A DNA stretch of 64,000 nt from Hippasteria phrygiana (GCA_037893225.1 JAZGUH010000628.1:1240001-1304000); one strand, 5' to 3'; shown: positions 10,766 to 23,159, counted from the stretch's first letter. The notes: generated from the sequence alone by a model not told the origin. Numbers and translations: made by a program.

Positions 10766-10896
10766 TTTGTGTGAATGACAGCCTAGACTGGTTCCCGGTC
10801 CCCGTATGCATATAATATACATTTGATGTCCGAAGGACAATGGAGGGATCGGAAATCAGTCTGTTGTAGCGGCACCAACAGTGACCGTGAAATTAA

Positions 10897-10937
10897 CGAA
10901 GTTACATCGCACGCCCCTACCGTGCGATGTAACTTCG
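10897..10937. repeat. Perfect 17-bp-arm palindrome
   Basis: CGAAGTTACATCGCACG (10897-10913) and its exact reverse complement (10921-10937) flank a 7-base loop. The corresponding site in copy 1 (3214-3226 and 3348-3361) is also a palindrome, but with different bases in the distal arm. Confidence 0.9.
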
Positions 10938-11021
10938 CGCCGTGCGATGGAACGAATAATTCAATGCACGTGATCAACGATCCACCAATCGGATGGCGGG
11001 TATTTATTTAGGCGTTGTATA

Positions 11022-13719
11022 AAAAGTGATGTCATCCAATTAGGCGCAATAGCAGCGTCTCTATCATATTGTCTTCAAACATTCTACATTTTCTCGGAGT
11101 AGGTACCATGTTTGATTTATCTTCATGCAACACTAGAGGTCGCTATATCTTCAAAGACTTGTCGCTGGGCTGTGTTTATACATGATAATATCCATGAAAA
11201 AAGTTTAACTGAATAATTGTATACATTGCATGTTTCCTTTGAATTGTCAATTCATAATTTTTTTAAAGATATAAGAGCACAATGTGGCTATACTTTTCTG
11301 TGGAAATAAGAAACTTTTGGCTTAAAAATCGTCAACCCGCAATTGGTCAAGAAAGTGACTATTACCATATCCTTTCACTTTTGTTCCAAAAGCTAACGGT
11401 AGTACTGTGAGATACTCTTCAAGTTTTTCCCCTCGTACTGCCTCTCTTTGGAACTCCTTACGTGTAACAGGAAATGTGAATAGATACCTTCTATCTCTGT
11501 GAATTCTGTGATTTCTGTATTTTCTTGTCTTTTGTAGCCCACACCCTGAGTGGCCTTTTGGCCTTGTGTTGGGCGAAAAAAAGATGACAGTGCTCTACGT
11601 TGGCCTAATATACAATGCAATGAAAAGGAGTTACATTAGAACATTTCAACGGAAACACCCCATCGTTTTTCATTTTGGTTTCTCCTTTTTCGTTTCAGGA
11701 AGGGGGGGGGGGAGGTGCTCGTAATTTGATACATGAAGCGGAAGAAGCCAAACGTGCCTTCGTAGGGAATATCGCTACCAAAATCGATATCCGAATGACG
11801 ACAAGACACCCAGCTGGAGTAGGGTATGCGCATTCATCTCCATATTTAACTACCTGTTTGTTTCCACCATTTTTTAGTGTGTGTGTGTGTGTGTGTTGAT
11901 GCCCCTAAAGCTTCTTGTGTTTTTACTTCATGCCTCTTCATCACTTGTTTTTTATTTTTGGAAATTGCTGTCAACTTATATGACCAAAATAAGAGAGTGA
12001 TTACAACTTGCGTCATTGGGTGTAGCTCGAGACGTAAGGGGAATGTTGTTATCGCAAATTACCAAGAACAAGCCACACGTAATAATTCCACATACGTTTC
12101 TCAAGAGTTTCAAAAAGTTGAAATTAGCCGGTCCGCTTTGTAAGTGTGACGTCATAGGGGATACGAAAGTGCAGAGCAAATGAGTGCCAACGAATGGAGA
12201 GCGCATGCGTAAAGCTTCACGTACTGTGTACAGAATCCCGCGAATTGAACCCAGGTGTGTATAGCGTGAATTTCAGTCACAATGAAATACAGGCTCATTA
12301 GTATTATTGCACATGCCTAAGTGAAGATATTAGGAGAGGGGCCGGTCACGTGAAAGGGTTTAACCAATAATAGGGAAAATGAGTCCGCTTTTCATAGAAG
12401 TCTGATTTTCATAGCCACCGGAAGTGAATGCTACTTTCGAAGAGGATAATCCTAGCACTAAGCCGTTAATCGGAAGTGGGTGATCAGTAAGTGACTCAGC
12501 TTTATGTAATGTTTCTACTATTCCATACTAGCTATGTAGGCCTACAGTGGACATTCAGTTCAACTTGTTTCCATGCATATTGGGCCTACTATGATATGTG
12601 TTACAACAATACACGATCTAAAGGCTTGTTTTTATTGGAAGTGAAGAAGATAGTAGTTTTTCAAATCCGGTCATCAGTGTACGTAAGACGGCGCTAATTT
12701 TTGTTTTGTCATACAAGGCACTTCTTGTCAAAGAGCATTTAAGAACAGTAAAAAAAAAACCTTCAACATAACCCACAGTTTTGAAGAAACATTGGCTGCT
12801 GATATTGTCCAAACAAGCTATTTAAAACGAAAATCAAGTACAAAATGGTGCCTTGAGCACCGTGCGTGATCATGGTTGATATATATTTACATTATTATAA
12901 TCTACAATATTAGTGCTATCTCTTTTGGACATGCATGGGTAGATCTTTTGTTACAGAATTTAAATGACGAAAACATATAAGGTCTATATTCACGACAGGT
13001 CGAATCTCAATTGTGCATCATTGTTTATGCATTTACATCCCAAAAATATTCAAAGAAGTTTTCAATGCGTCATATACTTGTCTTGTTAATGAGTGACGGT
13101 GTTCGAAATGCCGCGCACAGACACGTGTGTGTAAAAGACAAATCGTGCATAATTGGAAATTGTTCAACGTGACTTGAATTCAAACCTTTGTGTCTCTTCC
13201 TTATGGCAAGGCTGCATTTCACGGGCCAACTAATATCGCCCACCATTTATATTATAAACTATTCGGCTATATCAATTATTTCGATTTGATTTGTCAGAAT
13301 GATGCCCATCAACCCGGCGCTGAAACGCAGTTTGATTAACACATTAAATGTAAGGCCATTTTTTTATTCATAAATTGTTCATTTCTAGTCGTTTGTAATA
13401 TTGTTTTCGTTAGTCACTTTCAAGGCAGGGTTATACGTGGATTTGCGTGCCAAATTGGAGGCTAAATTTCAGGTAATCGATTTTCAACCAAAATTGTTAA
13501 TTTTTACTTAGGCCTAAAAGAAAGAATTACGTTGTGCTCTCAACAAAGGGGGTAAACAATGAAAAGTGAAAGTTCAAATGACAGGTTTGTATCTAATTTT
13601 CCTTTTCTGTTTTCAAGAGAGAAAAAATGCTGACACAAAAAGGAGGGAACATGCCGCTAAGTAATTAATGTGTTTTTTCCTGTCTTTTTTCCCCCTTTTC
13701 CTTGCCCTTCCCCTTTTTG
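11022..13719. other. Non-coding stretch with small repeats
   Basis: No supported exon in about 2.7 kb. 11515-11585 is an inverted match to a piece of intron 5 of the DNase I-like genes (about 27715-27785; shared GGCCTTGTGTTGGGCGA). A G-run lies at 11702-11712 and a (GT)n tract at 11877-11897. Open frames at 11675-12206 and 12491-12812 have no motifs. Confidence 0.5.
11877..11897. repeat. (GT)n microsatellite
   Basis: About ten GT dinucleotides in a row. Confidence 0.95.
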
Positions 13720-13723
13720 TTAA

Positions 13724-14208
13724 ACGTAGTGTACACTGATTGGTCATTGTTGCAATTTTCAGAAATGGGCGGAGTCGGGGCTTAGTATTTTATAGGAAAT
13801 ACCGTTTGACCAACCTGTTTAAAGTTTTGCGTTGTTGGATGGCGAAAAAAACCCAGAGAAAAACGGAGTTCGTTTTCAACCGTCGGTCGGATGTTAGCCT
13901 TTAGTCAAGGTAGCTACATGGACGCGTGACGCGCCCCGGATATGCTAGCGCGTCCGGGGCGCGCCAGTCGTCCGGGTTGCCACGCGCACCTTGACTAAAG
14001 GCAACATTTGTCATAGAGGGCAGTTTTCCAACGATTGCCGGCCGGCAATCGTTGGAAAACGATATAAATTTCCACTTTTCTTGACAACAGCACACCAGGT
14101 GCTATCATTTCACAGGATGATTGAGACTATTAACTTACAGTCTAGTAAGGTATTTCGTAATAATCCAATAAAAAGTTTTTGGAGGATTACCAATCGTGTA
14201 CACTACAT
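13724..14208 (+). mobile_element. TTAA-flanked MITE (485 bp), copy 2
   Basis: TTAA at 13720-13723 and 14209-14212; termini ACGTAGTGTACAC and GTGTACACTACAT. Same family and length as 6962-7446 but in the opposite orientation. The middle has the AGCCTTTAGTCAAGG / CCTTGACTAAAGGC palindrome (13888-14003) and, beside it, a perfect 36-bp palindrome at 14024-14059. Confidence 0.9.
14024..14059. repeat. Perfect 36-bp palindrome
   Basis: TTTTCCAACGATTGCCGG is followed directly by its exact reverse complement with no loop. Diverged versions occur in the other family members (about 7118-7155, 26036-26072, 41608-41643, 57220-57256), keeping the TTCCAACGATT / AATCGTTGGAA outer part. Confidence 0.9.
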
Positions 14209-14361
14209 TTAAGTAATGTAAACTTACTTTGTGGTCCGGCTTTGATAGCAATTTTGTGCTTTATTCGGTATTCTATTATTTATTCTATATTGCTAAACTT
14301 CAGCCTCTTTACATTAAAAAATTAATTCATTTCGTTGATGCACTTGCAACGCGGTAACCAG

Positions 14362-14479
14362 CAGTGGCGTACCGGTACCACGCGGGGGTATTAAACTTGG
14401 CCCGTTGCGCAAAAAACGTGCTTACCAAAATGTGCAATTCCCCCCCCCCCCCCCCCCCCCCCAAAGGGATACGCCACTG
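14362..14479. mobile_element. hAT-like MITE with poly-C core
   Basis: Begins CAGTGGCGTACCGG and ends GGGATACGCCACTG. Flanking octamers GTAACCAG (14354-14361) and GTACGCAG (14480-14487) match at 6 of 8 positions, as for an old hAT-type 8-bp duplication. The C-run at 14440-14462 lies near the right end. The 155-codon open frame starting at 14364 runs through this element and is not a gene. Confidence 0.7.
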
Positions 14480-14489
14480 GTACGCAGAT

Positions 14490-16360
14490 ATTAGGCAAGA
14501 ACATGTCTCGGTCATGTCTTCTTTCAACTATGGAAGGCCAGGATGGGGCCCTTTTTACTTCCATTTTCATATTCTGCCAGCCTGTATTTTCCGATTTTTA
14601 ATTTTTTTTTTAAAGATGCCTTCCAACGACAATGGAGCCTATCAAATCGATGAAAACAGGCAAAAAAATCGACCTTTGTATTATTACTCTGTGTGGCATT
14701 TTGACGGATTGTTTTTGAAACAAGATTTAAGAAAAAAAAGTCGCCTCGAAATCGGAAGCAGGCGGAGAAGCATGTTTTCTTTCAATATATTTTTGCCTTT
14801 GAGGCCATTGACATTTGGGAAGTGGCCATAATGAATAGCCTGTGTTGAGCAGGTGTTGTCACCATAGGGCAAGTACAAGAGGCCGTGGGGATGGACAACC
14901 CACCCAATCGGTCTTAGTGCGAGTGTATACCCCAACAGTCAAATACAGCAGATTCGTCTTGTCCAGAGCCAAACAAAAAATTGTTCAGATGCCTTGGTGT
15001 GAACTGTGGACTTCAGGGTACATGTTCAATTAAAAGTTGAAAATATCATAAAGATTTGAGCTGCATAGTAACTTTAAATAATTGCACAAGGGGATATCGC
15101 AAAATTCCGTTGGCCAAAAATAAATGATAGTTGGGGTATTCTTGTTGGGTATACAGGCCTAGTTCTTCAAATTTAAATTAAACGTCCGGTTCATGCGCAT
15201 GAAATCGATTTCTTTTTATTGGGGAGTCTTCGTGTCATATTTTGTCTTCAAGTTTACGCCTACAATTTCTGTGATGTGGCAATGTGCCAACTAATTAGGA
15301 TGTGTACAGAAGGGGGAAACATTGCGTCAGCCGGAATTATTTCGGGGAATGGGGGAGGACTGAGTTGTGGGAAAGCGTCCGTTAATCCGCCTTGATCTTT
15401 CTAGACATTGTTTTTCTTTTAGAACTTGGTGAATAATACATTTCCACTGAATGCCATTATAGAGCGAACAGTGTGCCGTCAGTGTGTGCCCAGTGTTAAT
15501 TAATGGCAATGTCAGGGGATCATTACACCGTTCAATTCTGGTGTTGTCAAAATCGACCGTCATTAAATAAAAAAAACCGCAAAGATCATAATTATTCATA
15601 CATTATTGTATAAACTGTTTTACGATACACGGAAATTAAATAGCTCATTGAGTGTTTCACTTGCTTTCACTGAAAATAGTCCGACTTTTTTCCTTGTAAT
15701 CCGGATTCGGGAACATTGCAATCTACGACAAGTTGGTCATAACACGTCGATAGTAATCCTTGTTTAAAGGTCTGATATAACATGAACAGAGCTTATAACA
15801 CAATTACAGGCAGTGTTCATATCTTTTTAGGATGCGACATAATATGCTTGAAAAAAAAACTTGTGAAAGTTGGAGCTCAAGCCGTCAACCAAGTCACAAG
15901 AAGATACTGAAAAGCCTTTCTGTTTGAAAAATGATTTGTACAGTTTCATAATAATGGGCTTGTTTCGATTGTTATAACTGAAATAAGCCATGTCATTATT
16001 GAGGGTCATCAGATACAACTTCCTCAAAGACGATACCCATTTCAAATGGAAATATTTCTCAGAATTGGTACTAATACATCTTATACACAGTGGACTCTTA
16101 TTGACACTGATCAATTTAGTTTTTCTCCAAAGCTATATCATACCTTGAATACAATGCAATACACTCAACTTAGAACCGCAGTAACAGTGCGCTTTTGCTA
16201 AAATTTGGCAAATCGATTCCACAATTTAAATTCCACAATCTTCAAATTTGTAATATATTTTTGTATCATTTCTTATAGGCTGAATAAAGGAAAATTTACT
16301 CTTAAAGTATAAGACAGTGTTGGTATATAAACTTGTGCGAGTACACACAGCCAGAGATGT
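14490..16360. other. Non-coding stretch, no gene seen
   Basis: Open frames at 14684-14935, 14842-15033, 15327-15599 and 15827-16114 show no recognisable domain, signal sequence or conserved pattern. No transposon ends found. Confidence 0.5.
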
Positions 16361-16363
16361 AGT

Positions 16364-16469
16364 CAAGTCCCTGCAAGTCCCTGCAAGTCCCTGCAAGTCC
16401 CTGCAAGTCCCTGCAAGTCCCTGCAAGTCCCTGCAAGTCCCTGCAAGTCCCTGCAAGTCCCCGCAAGTC
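16364..16469. repeat. 10-bp minisatellite (CAAGTCCCTG)n
   Basis: About ten and a half nearly perfect copies of CAAGTCCCTG. All frames on both strands stay open across it, giving artefactual LQVPASPCKS or AGTCRDLQGL repeats. One inverted unit (GGACTTGCAGGGACT) lies about 110 bp downstream at 16579-16593. Confidence 0.95.
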
Positions 16470-16844
16470 CATCACAAGCCCTCCAGTCCTAATCCCAATC
16501 ACAAGCTATTCAAATGAGCGTTGACAAAGGCATTCCCTTTTCATTGTTCATCCAGTTACTTGTGACCGGCTTTGTGAAAGGACTTGCAGGGACTCGACTC
16601 CAACTCTGAACACAGCAGTCCTACGTGAAATACATTGATGAAAGTTTGAGCTCCGTCATCCGAGTGATGAGAAAATATTGGAAAATAAACTATTTAATTG
16701 AACAGTGATGTTAGTGTTGCCCATGCTCATAATGTTCTTTAAATGTATATGCGAAAATAATTCTCCGGAGGATTGATACTGGTACCATCTTGATAAAAAA
16801 GTAAACTTTCAGATTGAAACAAATCAGTTGTTATCATTACCAAA

Positions 16845-17189
16845 CATGGGCGTCGCTAGGATTTTGTTTAGAGTGGGGTAAAGCACTCACCAGAATGCAG
16901 CAACGGGAGAAATCAACGGCCGTGGAAAAATCGAAAGGGGGGGGGGGGGGGGGGGGGGGTGCTGAACACCACTGGACGCTTTGTTCAAGACCGTGATACC
17001 TAGGCCTATAGCGATATTTTAGGCCCCTTTCAGCAGGTTTCGAGTGTTCTAAATATACATTTATTAATTGAGTACGACATTGATTTCGACCCTCTTTTCT
17101 TTTATATTTATTTATATATATTTTTTTTAATCCCCCACCCCCGGGGTAGGGAATTAAAAAAAAAATTAAAAAAACTCGCGACGCCCATG
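16845..17189. mobile_element. hAT-type MITE with exact 8-bp target duplication
   Basis: Starts CATGGGCGTCGC and ends GCGACGCCCATG. The flanks are identical octamers TTACCAAA (16837-16844 and 17190-17197), the signature length of hAT transposition. A G-run at 16936-16959 lies near the left end. Open frames across it (16814-16996 plus, 16837-17196 minus) are poly-Gly/poly-Pro artefacts. Confidence 0.9.
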
Positions 17190-17197
17190 TTACCAAA

Positions 17198-18637
17198 CAA
17201 AATCACACCTTTAACCTTCGAAATTTGGAATCAATTTCTGTTAACATATCTTGGAAACTTCTTTGTCTCGGTTGGCTGAATGGAACTGCTTTGGCATATA
17301 TTTGTGTTAAATTGTCAACAGTTTCATAATATTTACCGGTACCATTATCTAGCCAGTCTGACATATAAACAGTATTGCTTTTTTTTTATAATTTGAGTCG
17401 AAGCGTGGCTGTCAGGAAATCCCCGGGCACAATGCACAATTTCATTAGCTCTATAGAGTAATAACTCCGGTTAATTCCTCGTGGATTTATGGTGAAGTGA
17501 TGACAAATTAAATCTACTCAATTACAATGGTGATCTTCAAAGCTATTAAGCTATCATTTGTCAGGACACGTGGCGAGGGAAGCCTCGCCTTCGTCATGTA
17601 TTTTTAATGACGCAGTCTGCAACGGCAAAGGAGCATCCCCCAAGCCAACAACAGGTGGCACGCTCGGCCGGCAATTATCTGAATTTCCCCCGGGAGGTCT
17701 TTGGCTTCACGCCGGTGTGAGCAGAGACCCGGTAACAACCGGAATGAACGAAAAGCAAAGAGAAGAGTGCCAAAAGGCCAACAAGTTGACTGCATTTGTC
17801 AAGATGAAACGTGCGTCTTCTCGTTTTCCCCGCGAAAATTCTACTTTGAGAGTCAAACAGCGACACAGGGGATAGATTTAACCGTCAGGGGAATTTGGGA
17901 GAGTGGCTGTACGTAATGTAGGTGCAGTAGGTGCAGTAGGTGCAGTGCTGGTTTGGCTTATAGGGCTTTTGGGAGGGCAATCTTTAAAAGCCGGATGGAC
18001 TGACGCGAAGGCCTTTCGATTCAGTGGTCAAACAGCGAGAAAGGGCCGCTTTGCCTCAAGAAAGCACACACGTCACCCGTGATAGAAATGAGGCTATTCG
18101 AAAGATCTCTGGGGATCGGATGCCTTCCAAATTCATTTCCCGTTTGTGATCGTACCTTGAATAGTTGGGTGTGGAGGCACATTTCTTCTTGAAAGACCTC
18201 AGAGCCTTTCTAATGCCCTCCCGTGTGGAATTATTATCTCATGGCCAATTGAAAAGCGCACTAAATTTTGTGAATATCTATACGATCCGTGAAAACCTGC
18301 TGCGGGAGCTATATACATAAAAAACAAGCACCGCACGTGGAGTTGACATTTCGCTGGCTCCCGCACCAATCTGTCGGTCTTTCCTTTTAATAAGGTAACG
18401 GCTACCAGTGAAGTGCCCCCCCCCCCCCATGTTGAACTAAAAATGAACTGCTAGAGGGCCACAGCGTGAACTCGAAGTAAACCAATTGACATAGCCTAGA
18501 CACCAGTGATAACACCACAAACAAACATACACCACCCTAACAAACAAACAAACAAACAAACAAACACCGGGAAAATATAACTCACAAAGATACACTTCAT
18601 ATCAATGAACTACCGTATATCATTTCGCTTGGAAAGT
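17198..18637. other. Non-coding or unrecognised sequence, GC-richer core
   Basis: 17560-18060 is more GC-rich than the surroundings and has overlapping open frames on both strands (longest 17558-17875, 105 codons), none with a recognisable domain. It may be a diverged exon, a CpG-rich regulatory region or chance. A short GTAGGTGCA triplication lies at 17920-17945, a C-run at 18418-18428 and a (CAAA)n tract at about 18538-18566. Confidence 0.4.
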
Positions 18638-18748
18638 TAAGCTGGCTTTCCATAAGTGCGTTTTACGGCCCGTTTGTGTCCGCCACGTTTTTAGCCTATT
18701 CACAGGCCTAAAACGCAACGGACTTAAAACGGAGTAAAAGCCAGCTTA
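18638..18748. mobile_element. Short foldback element
   Basis: TAAGCTGGCTTT at the left end and AAAGCCAGCTTA at the right end are exact reverse complements. Internal GCGTTTTACGGCCCGTTT and AAACGCAACGGACTTAAAAC partly pair. About 111 bp, non-coding. Confidence 0.65.
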
Positions 18749-21056
18749 CCTACGGTTCTTAATATCCATCTTATTTGGGGCAAACTGCTACCTATAGCAG
18801 TTTATCCATTTCGCCCAAAATTGTAAATGTATATACCGAGAGGAAACCACGTTGTATTCTTAGGCCCTAGGCCTATATCTTCAAAAGAAAAATGAGAAAG
18901 TGGAATATTTACAGCTAAAATATGAACGCGTTTGAAGGATGATATTGAAAAGATGTTCCCCTCAAACGATGACAAACCCTCAAAGTTCCAGAAGCCGAAA
19001 CTGAAAAGTCAATTTTGAGGCGACTTTCGGGTCCAGTTTTATCCCAAATGCTCAGGAATAGATATTCCATTAACAGTAGGGAATTTTCCTCAACCGCAGT
19101 CATACAAAGTGTCCACTAATGATTTTGAGGGTATACAAATAGGATTTGCTCGGCGAAGGCAATTTTGGGCCCATGTAATCATGTGCAATCTGGTATGGCT
19201 GGCTTTATACTTATGAGAGCCGATGATTGACTGGACGTTTCTGGCCAAATGAGGGCGCAACTCCTGTCTAAAATGGCACAGTGGATCAGGAGAATCATCA
19301 AATAATGTATCCATCCGTTATCATCCTCGTAATAACTGTGACGCCATCTAGACCGGAAGTGCATTGCAAACAAATGGAGTACGCGCGCGACTTTCTTCGC
19401 TAGCGCTTTCCATAGAGCCCCACGTATTGGGGACCCGAAGTTAACGCTCGAAAAGATTCTGCCATTTTACGAAAAAGCTACCCAAAAAGTATCTGTCATT
19501 ATGCACGGGTAAAACTTAAATCCTTTTTGAAATGCCAACATTATGAACAATTTCCTCAAATGATTTCTCGTGAGAAATTTGTTCACATAGGCTACGCTTG
19601 CCTCAGAGTTGAATACAAACTCCAATGCTCCGTTAGTCCCTCAGATAAGATTCAGAATAAGATTATTTCAAAAACAGTGCAATACCTGACAAAGGTCAAA
19701 CTTCATAAATTATACAATTTCTGCGATTACTCTTTTGCCAAAAGCTTTCTCAATATAAAAAAGAGCTTATAGGCCTAACTATTTTATACGGGTGAGAGAA
19801 AAAAAACACATCGATTTTACTTCAAAACCCCTTTATTCGTATACTGAGCCATTTTGTTTTCAGCTAACGATCAAATACAATAATTGCTGTTTTGTGTGTT
19901 AGTTTTATTGTGAGTTGATTTTAAGCGGTTTCAGTGTAGGTGTATCGCAATGAATTTTGCTGTTTTTGAATTGTCAACAATTTAGTGAATTGCTTCGTTC
20001 TTTAGGTGTTCTGAATTATTGTTTTTATATGAGAGTATTGTCATTAAATTACCGGTACTAAACATACAATTAGGGATATATTTTAGTGTTTATGTAGCAT
20101 ACTGTGGGGAAACATGGCGACTTAGTGAGACATTTTTATATCTGCCTAATGTCTCGGCTACTTTTTCTAGAAAGAAAGTTTCTTGTTTCAAACTGAAAAC
20201 GGTTGGAAATGCTACTAAATTTAGCTTCAAGATCACAGGTCAAATGGTGTTTTTTTTTAAACACAGGTCTATGGGTATGTCTCCCTACTGTACCTTTCTC
20301 ATTATAATGTGCACAAAACTAACAACCAGCACAACAGTCCATTTCACAGGCAATAAAATCTACAATTATAAGTGAAGCCTACGTTTCAGTCAAAGACAGG
20401 AACGTGTAGCATATTAAAGCAGTTTTAGAATAAATTGAATAATGCGCTTTTATTCACAATTCATGTAGGCCTATACTTTAGCTCGGGGTTTTAAAGGCGG
20501 TTTTAAACGCACTTGTTTAAAACCGGCCCGGCACATATTTCCTTACTAAAAATCAATCCTTTACAATCATTTAGTCAAATTCACACACCAACAAAGTTTG
20601 GACGAAATATTGGCTACCAATGGAGACCAAACTAGCCGTTTAACAGGAAAATCAAGTCAAAAACGGAACCCACTCTAAGAAACTGTAGACAAGTTTGATA
20701 AATTTGCACACAAAGCTATGCAAGGAGGCACTGCTGTTGCGCCTATGAGAACATCATGCTTTGGCTTCATGAGTGTGGAAACTAGCATAAAAACAAATAT
20801 GTTGAAATGGGATTGCTAGAAAGGAGGTGGTGAATCAGTAACATGGAACAGAAAGCTGTTCTGCATGTATTCACTTCATAAGAATCCTTATGATTCCTTA
20901 TAACTTACCCGTAAAGTCGTGTCATTTTATACACTTGTGGTGACATTTCTTCTTAACTAAACACAACTGATTTGTATTTCCGTATTAATTAGATCATTTC
21001 ATCTGCACTTTAATTTTGAAAATACAATGGAATAGTCTGGGGCTAAAAGAAAAAGT

Positions 21057-21095
21057 GTGACCAAAGTTACCCAGGGTTGGGGTAACATTGGTCAC
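21057..21095. repeat. 16-bp-arm hairpin matching the minisatellite unit
   Basis: GTGACCAAAGTTACCC, a 7-base loop, then GGGTAACATTGGTCAC (one mismatch). The left arm contains the same GACCAAAGTTACCCAG as the array unit 350 bp downstream. Conserved at 36441-36479, 49309-49347 and 52046-52084. Confidence 0.9.
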
Positions 21096-21441
21096 CATTG
21101 TTTTTACATGTATATGTCACAAAATGGTTGTGTTCATGAACTCGGTATTAATATATTGTAGACGCTATAGGCAGCTGATCCGTGACATTTGACCCCTGTG
21201 GACACCATCTGGCGTTTGCGGCTCTCTAACAAACATATAATTATTATTTTCAATTAAAAACTTATTTTTTGCCAAAAGTTTGGTTTTTAGGCCCATTTTT
21301 AAACATGTTTGATATTATGAATATTAAATTTTAACTGTTGAATATTAGTTCGATTATTTCTGAATAACATGACACCAAATACGTCCCAATCTGCTGTATA
21401 TTAAGCAAGAAAAACATTTTAAAACCCTACAGATGGCTACT

Positions 21442-21812
21442 GACCAAAGTTACCCAGCCGACCAAAGTTACCCAGCCGACCAAAGTTACCCAGCCGACCA
21501 AAGTTACCCAGCCGATCAAAGTTACCCAGCCGACCAAAGTTACCCAGCCGACCAAAGTTACCCAGCCGACCAAAGTTACCCAGCCGACCAAAGTTACCCA
21601 GCCGACCAATGTTACCCAGCCGACCAATGTTACCCAGCCGACCAAAGTTACCCAGCCGACCAGAGTTACCCAGCAGACCAAAGTTACCCAGCCGACCAAA
21701 GCTACCCAGCCGACCAAAGTTACCCAGCCGACCAAAGTTACCCAGCCGACCAAAGTTACCCAGCCGACCAAAGTTACCCAGCCGACCAATGTTACCCAGC
21801 AGACCAAAGTTA
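21442..21812. repeat. 18-bp minisatellite (GACCAAAGTTACCCAGCC)n, unit A
   Basis: About 20-21 copies with few variants. Because 18 is a multiple of 3 and the unit has no stop in several frames, it yields long repetitive frames (DQSYPA, LVGWVT, GRLGNF) on both strands. These are not supported as genes: no flanking coding sequence, and copy number differs between units. Confidence 0.95.
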
Positions 21813-22218
21813 GCCAAGTCCTCTGTTTCCATGCTTGACCTCGATTTTACTGGTTGTGAGATTGAATCGAGCGAACGAGTTTGTCAGATGGCGGAGTCCC
21901 ACGGTTTACATGCTATTTTTATCCACTTTCCAGATTATTTACTAAGCCGTCACCGGAAAATATATCTTATCTCATTTCAGGCTAAACAATGAAGATAAGT
22001 TTTCAAAATTGACGTCCCATTTGAATGACATATCAACGCAACTATAGGTCTGCATTTGTACACAAACACAAATATGCTTAAACAAAAGGAATAGTTATCA
22101 AGAGACGTTTCTGCGCTTGCGAAATTTACAGCTACGCCGCTGCTCATTTGGAGTCCATTTCCAAACAACATTTTCTGGTCACTTCGGTGAAAATGTTTTG
22201 AAAACAAAGATTGTGAGT

Positions 22219-22240
22219 CCCCCCCCCCCCCCCCCCCCCC
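22219..22240. repeat. Poly-C tract
   Basis: C homopolymer between GTGAGT and AGGAGAGAG, variable in length in the equivalent positions of other units (about 37508-37524, 53275-53302) and in the junction pieces (32271-32284, 46928-46962). Confidence 0.95.
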
Positions 22241-22516
22241 AGGAGAGAGAAATTATAGATGCGCCATGACGGATGACGAAAACAGTTTAAGAAGAGAATA
22301 TAGCGCTGGAAATACCCATATCCTTGCTGGACGACTGCTAGAGTGTTATATACCAAAGCAAATCAGACTCAGAAAACATTTGTTACATCAGTACGTATTT
22401 TTCAATATATCTCTTGTAATTAGTCTACAAAACAATTATAACTTGAACGGCAAAGCCGTCATGGCTCACTGATGAAGGCGGGAGGGGAGGCTCCACACCA
22501 CCACTCCACCCCACCG

Positions 22517-22538
22517 GACGGACGGACGGACGGACGGA
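22517..22538. repeat. (GGAC)n microsatellite
   Basis: Tetranucleotide run about 620 bp upstream of the DNase I-like start codon. Longer in unit B (about 37799-37829) and C (about 53577-53604). Confidence 0.9.
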
Positions 22539-23159
22539 AGGGACAGATGGAAATTGGTATTCCATAGGCTCGCATCTGCTTCGCAGCTCGCAAAAATTAA
22601 TATGCACATCACAAGCTTTAAAAATGATGAAAAGAATTATTAAAATCGGAGCAGTATTAAAAATGTTATGATAATTTTAGTTTTATTGGATGACACGAAT
22701 TCCGCTGATTACAAGTGAGTATACCTTACTAAAAATCTCTTTTTAAAACATTTTATTGCACTAAAATGTAAAAAGAAGTAGTTGTAAAAAAAACACAGTA
22801 TGATTTTATTGTACATAAACAAGCATTTTAAACAATAATACGAAAATTGAATGGCACATTAGTCAATATGGATGCGATAATTATATCGATGATTAAGCGA
22901 GGTCCAGTGTCACTGATATGTCAGTCAATCGTGACAACACGTCAATATTGGTCTGCTTTTTTATGTACTTGCTGGCTGAGAAACAGATGGGTAACAACGT
23001 GAATGGCAGTTTCTCCACAAACGACAGCAACAATAAAAGCACGAAGCAAAAACCAGACAAATTTATTGGATAGCTCACTCCAAGTTGTGCGGACATCCAA
23101 GGACGCAATCATTTCTAGAATCTACACGGCAGATTAAACGAAAGCGACCAGCGGACACG

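Larger units (their letters stand above)
10288..11021 (-). mobile_element. Transposon copy 2, crypton/ZMYM-like N-terminal exon
   Basis: Second copy of the element at 2279-3456 without the nested MITEs. It is bounded by TATACAAATAATG and TTGTATA and is not inside the minisatellite. The minus strand has a clean exon (see 10563-10765). It also contains the foldback at 10288-10460, an extra small hairpin at 10487-10526, and a palindrome at 10897-10937. Confidence 0.5.

Noticed and set aside
14364..14831. 155-codon plus-strand open frame
   Set aside because: Runs through a MITE and a poly-C tract (poly-Pro) and then AT-rich sequence; no domain.
17558..17916. 105-codon open frame in a GC-richer region
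   Set aside because: Overlapping open frames on both strands and no recognisable motif; kept only as an unexplained region.
21427..21992. Long open frames with DQSYPA, LVGWVT or GRLGNF repeats
   Set aside because: An 18-bp unit keeps frames open on both strands; frames differ in length with copy number between units and have no conserved non-repeat coding flank.
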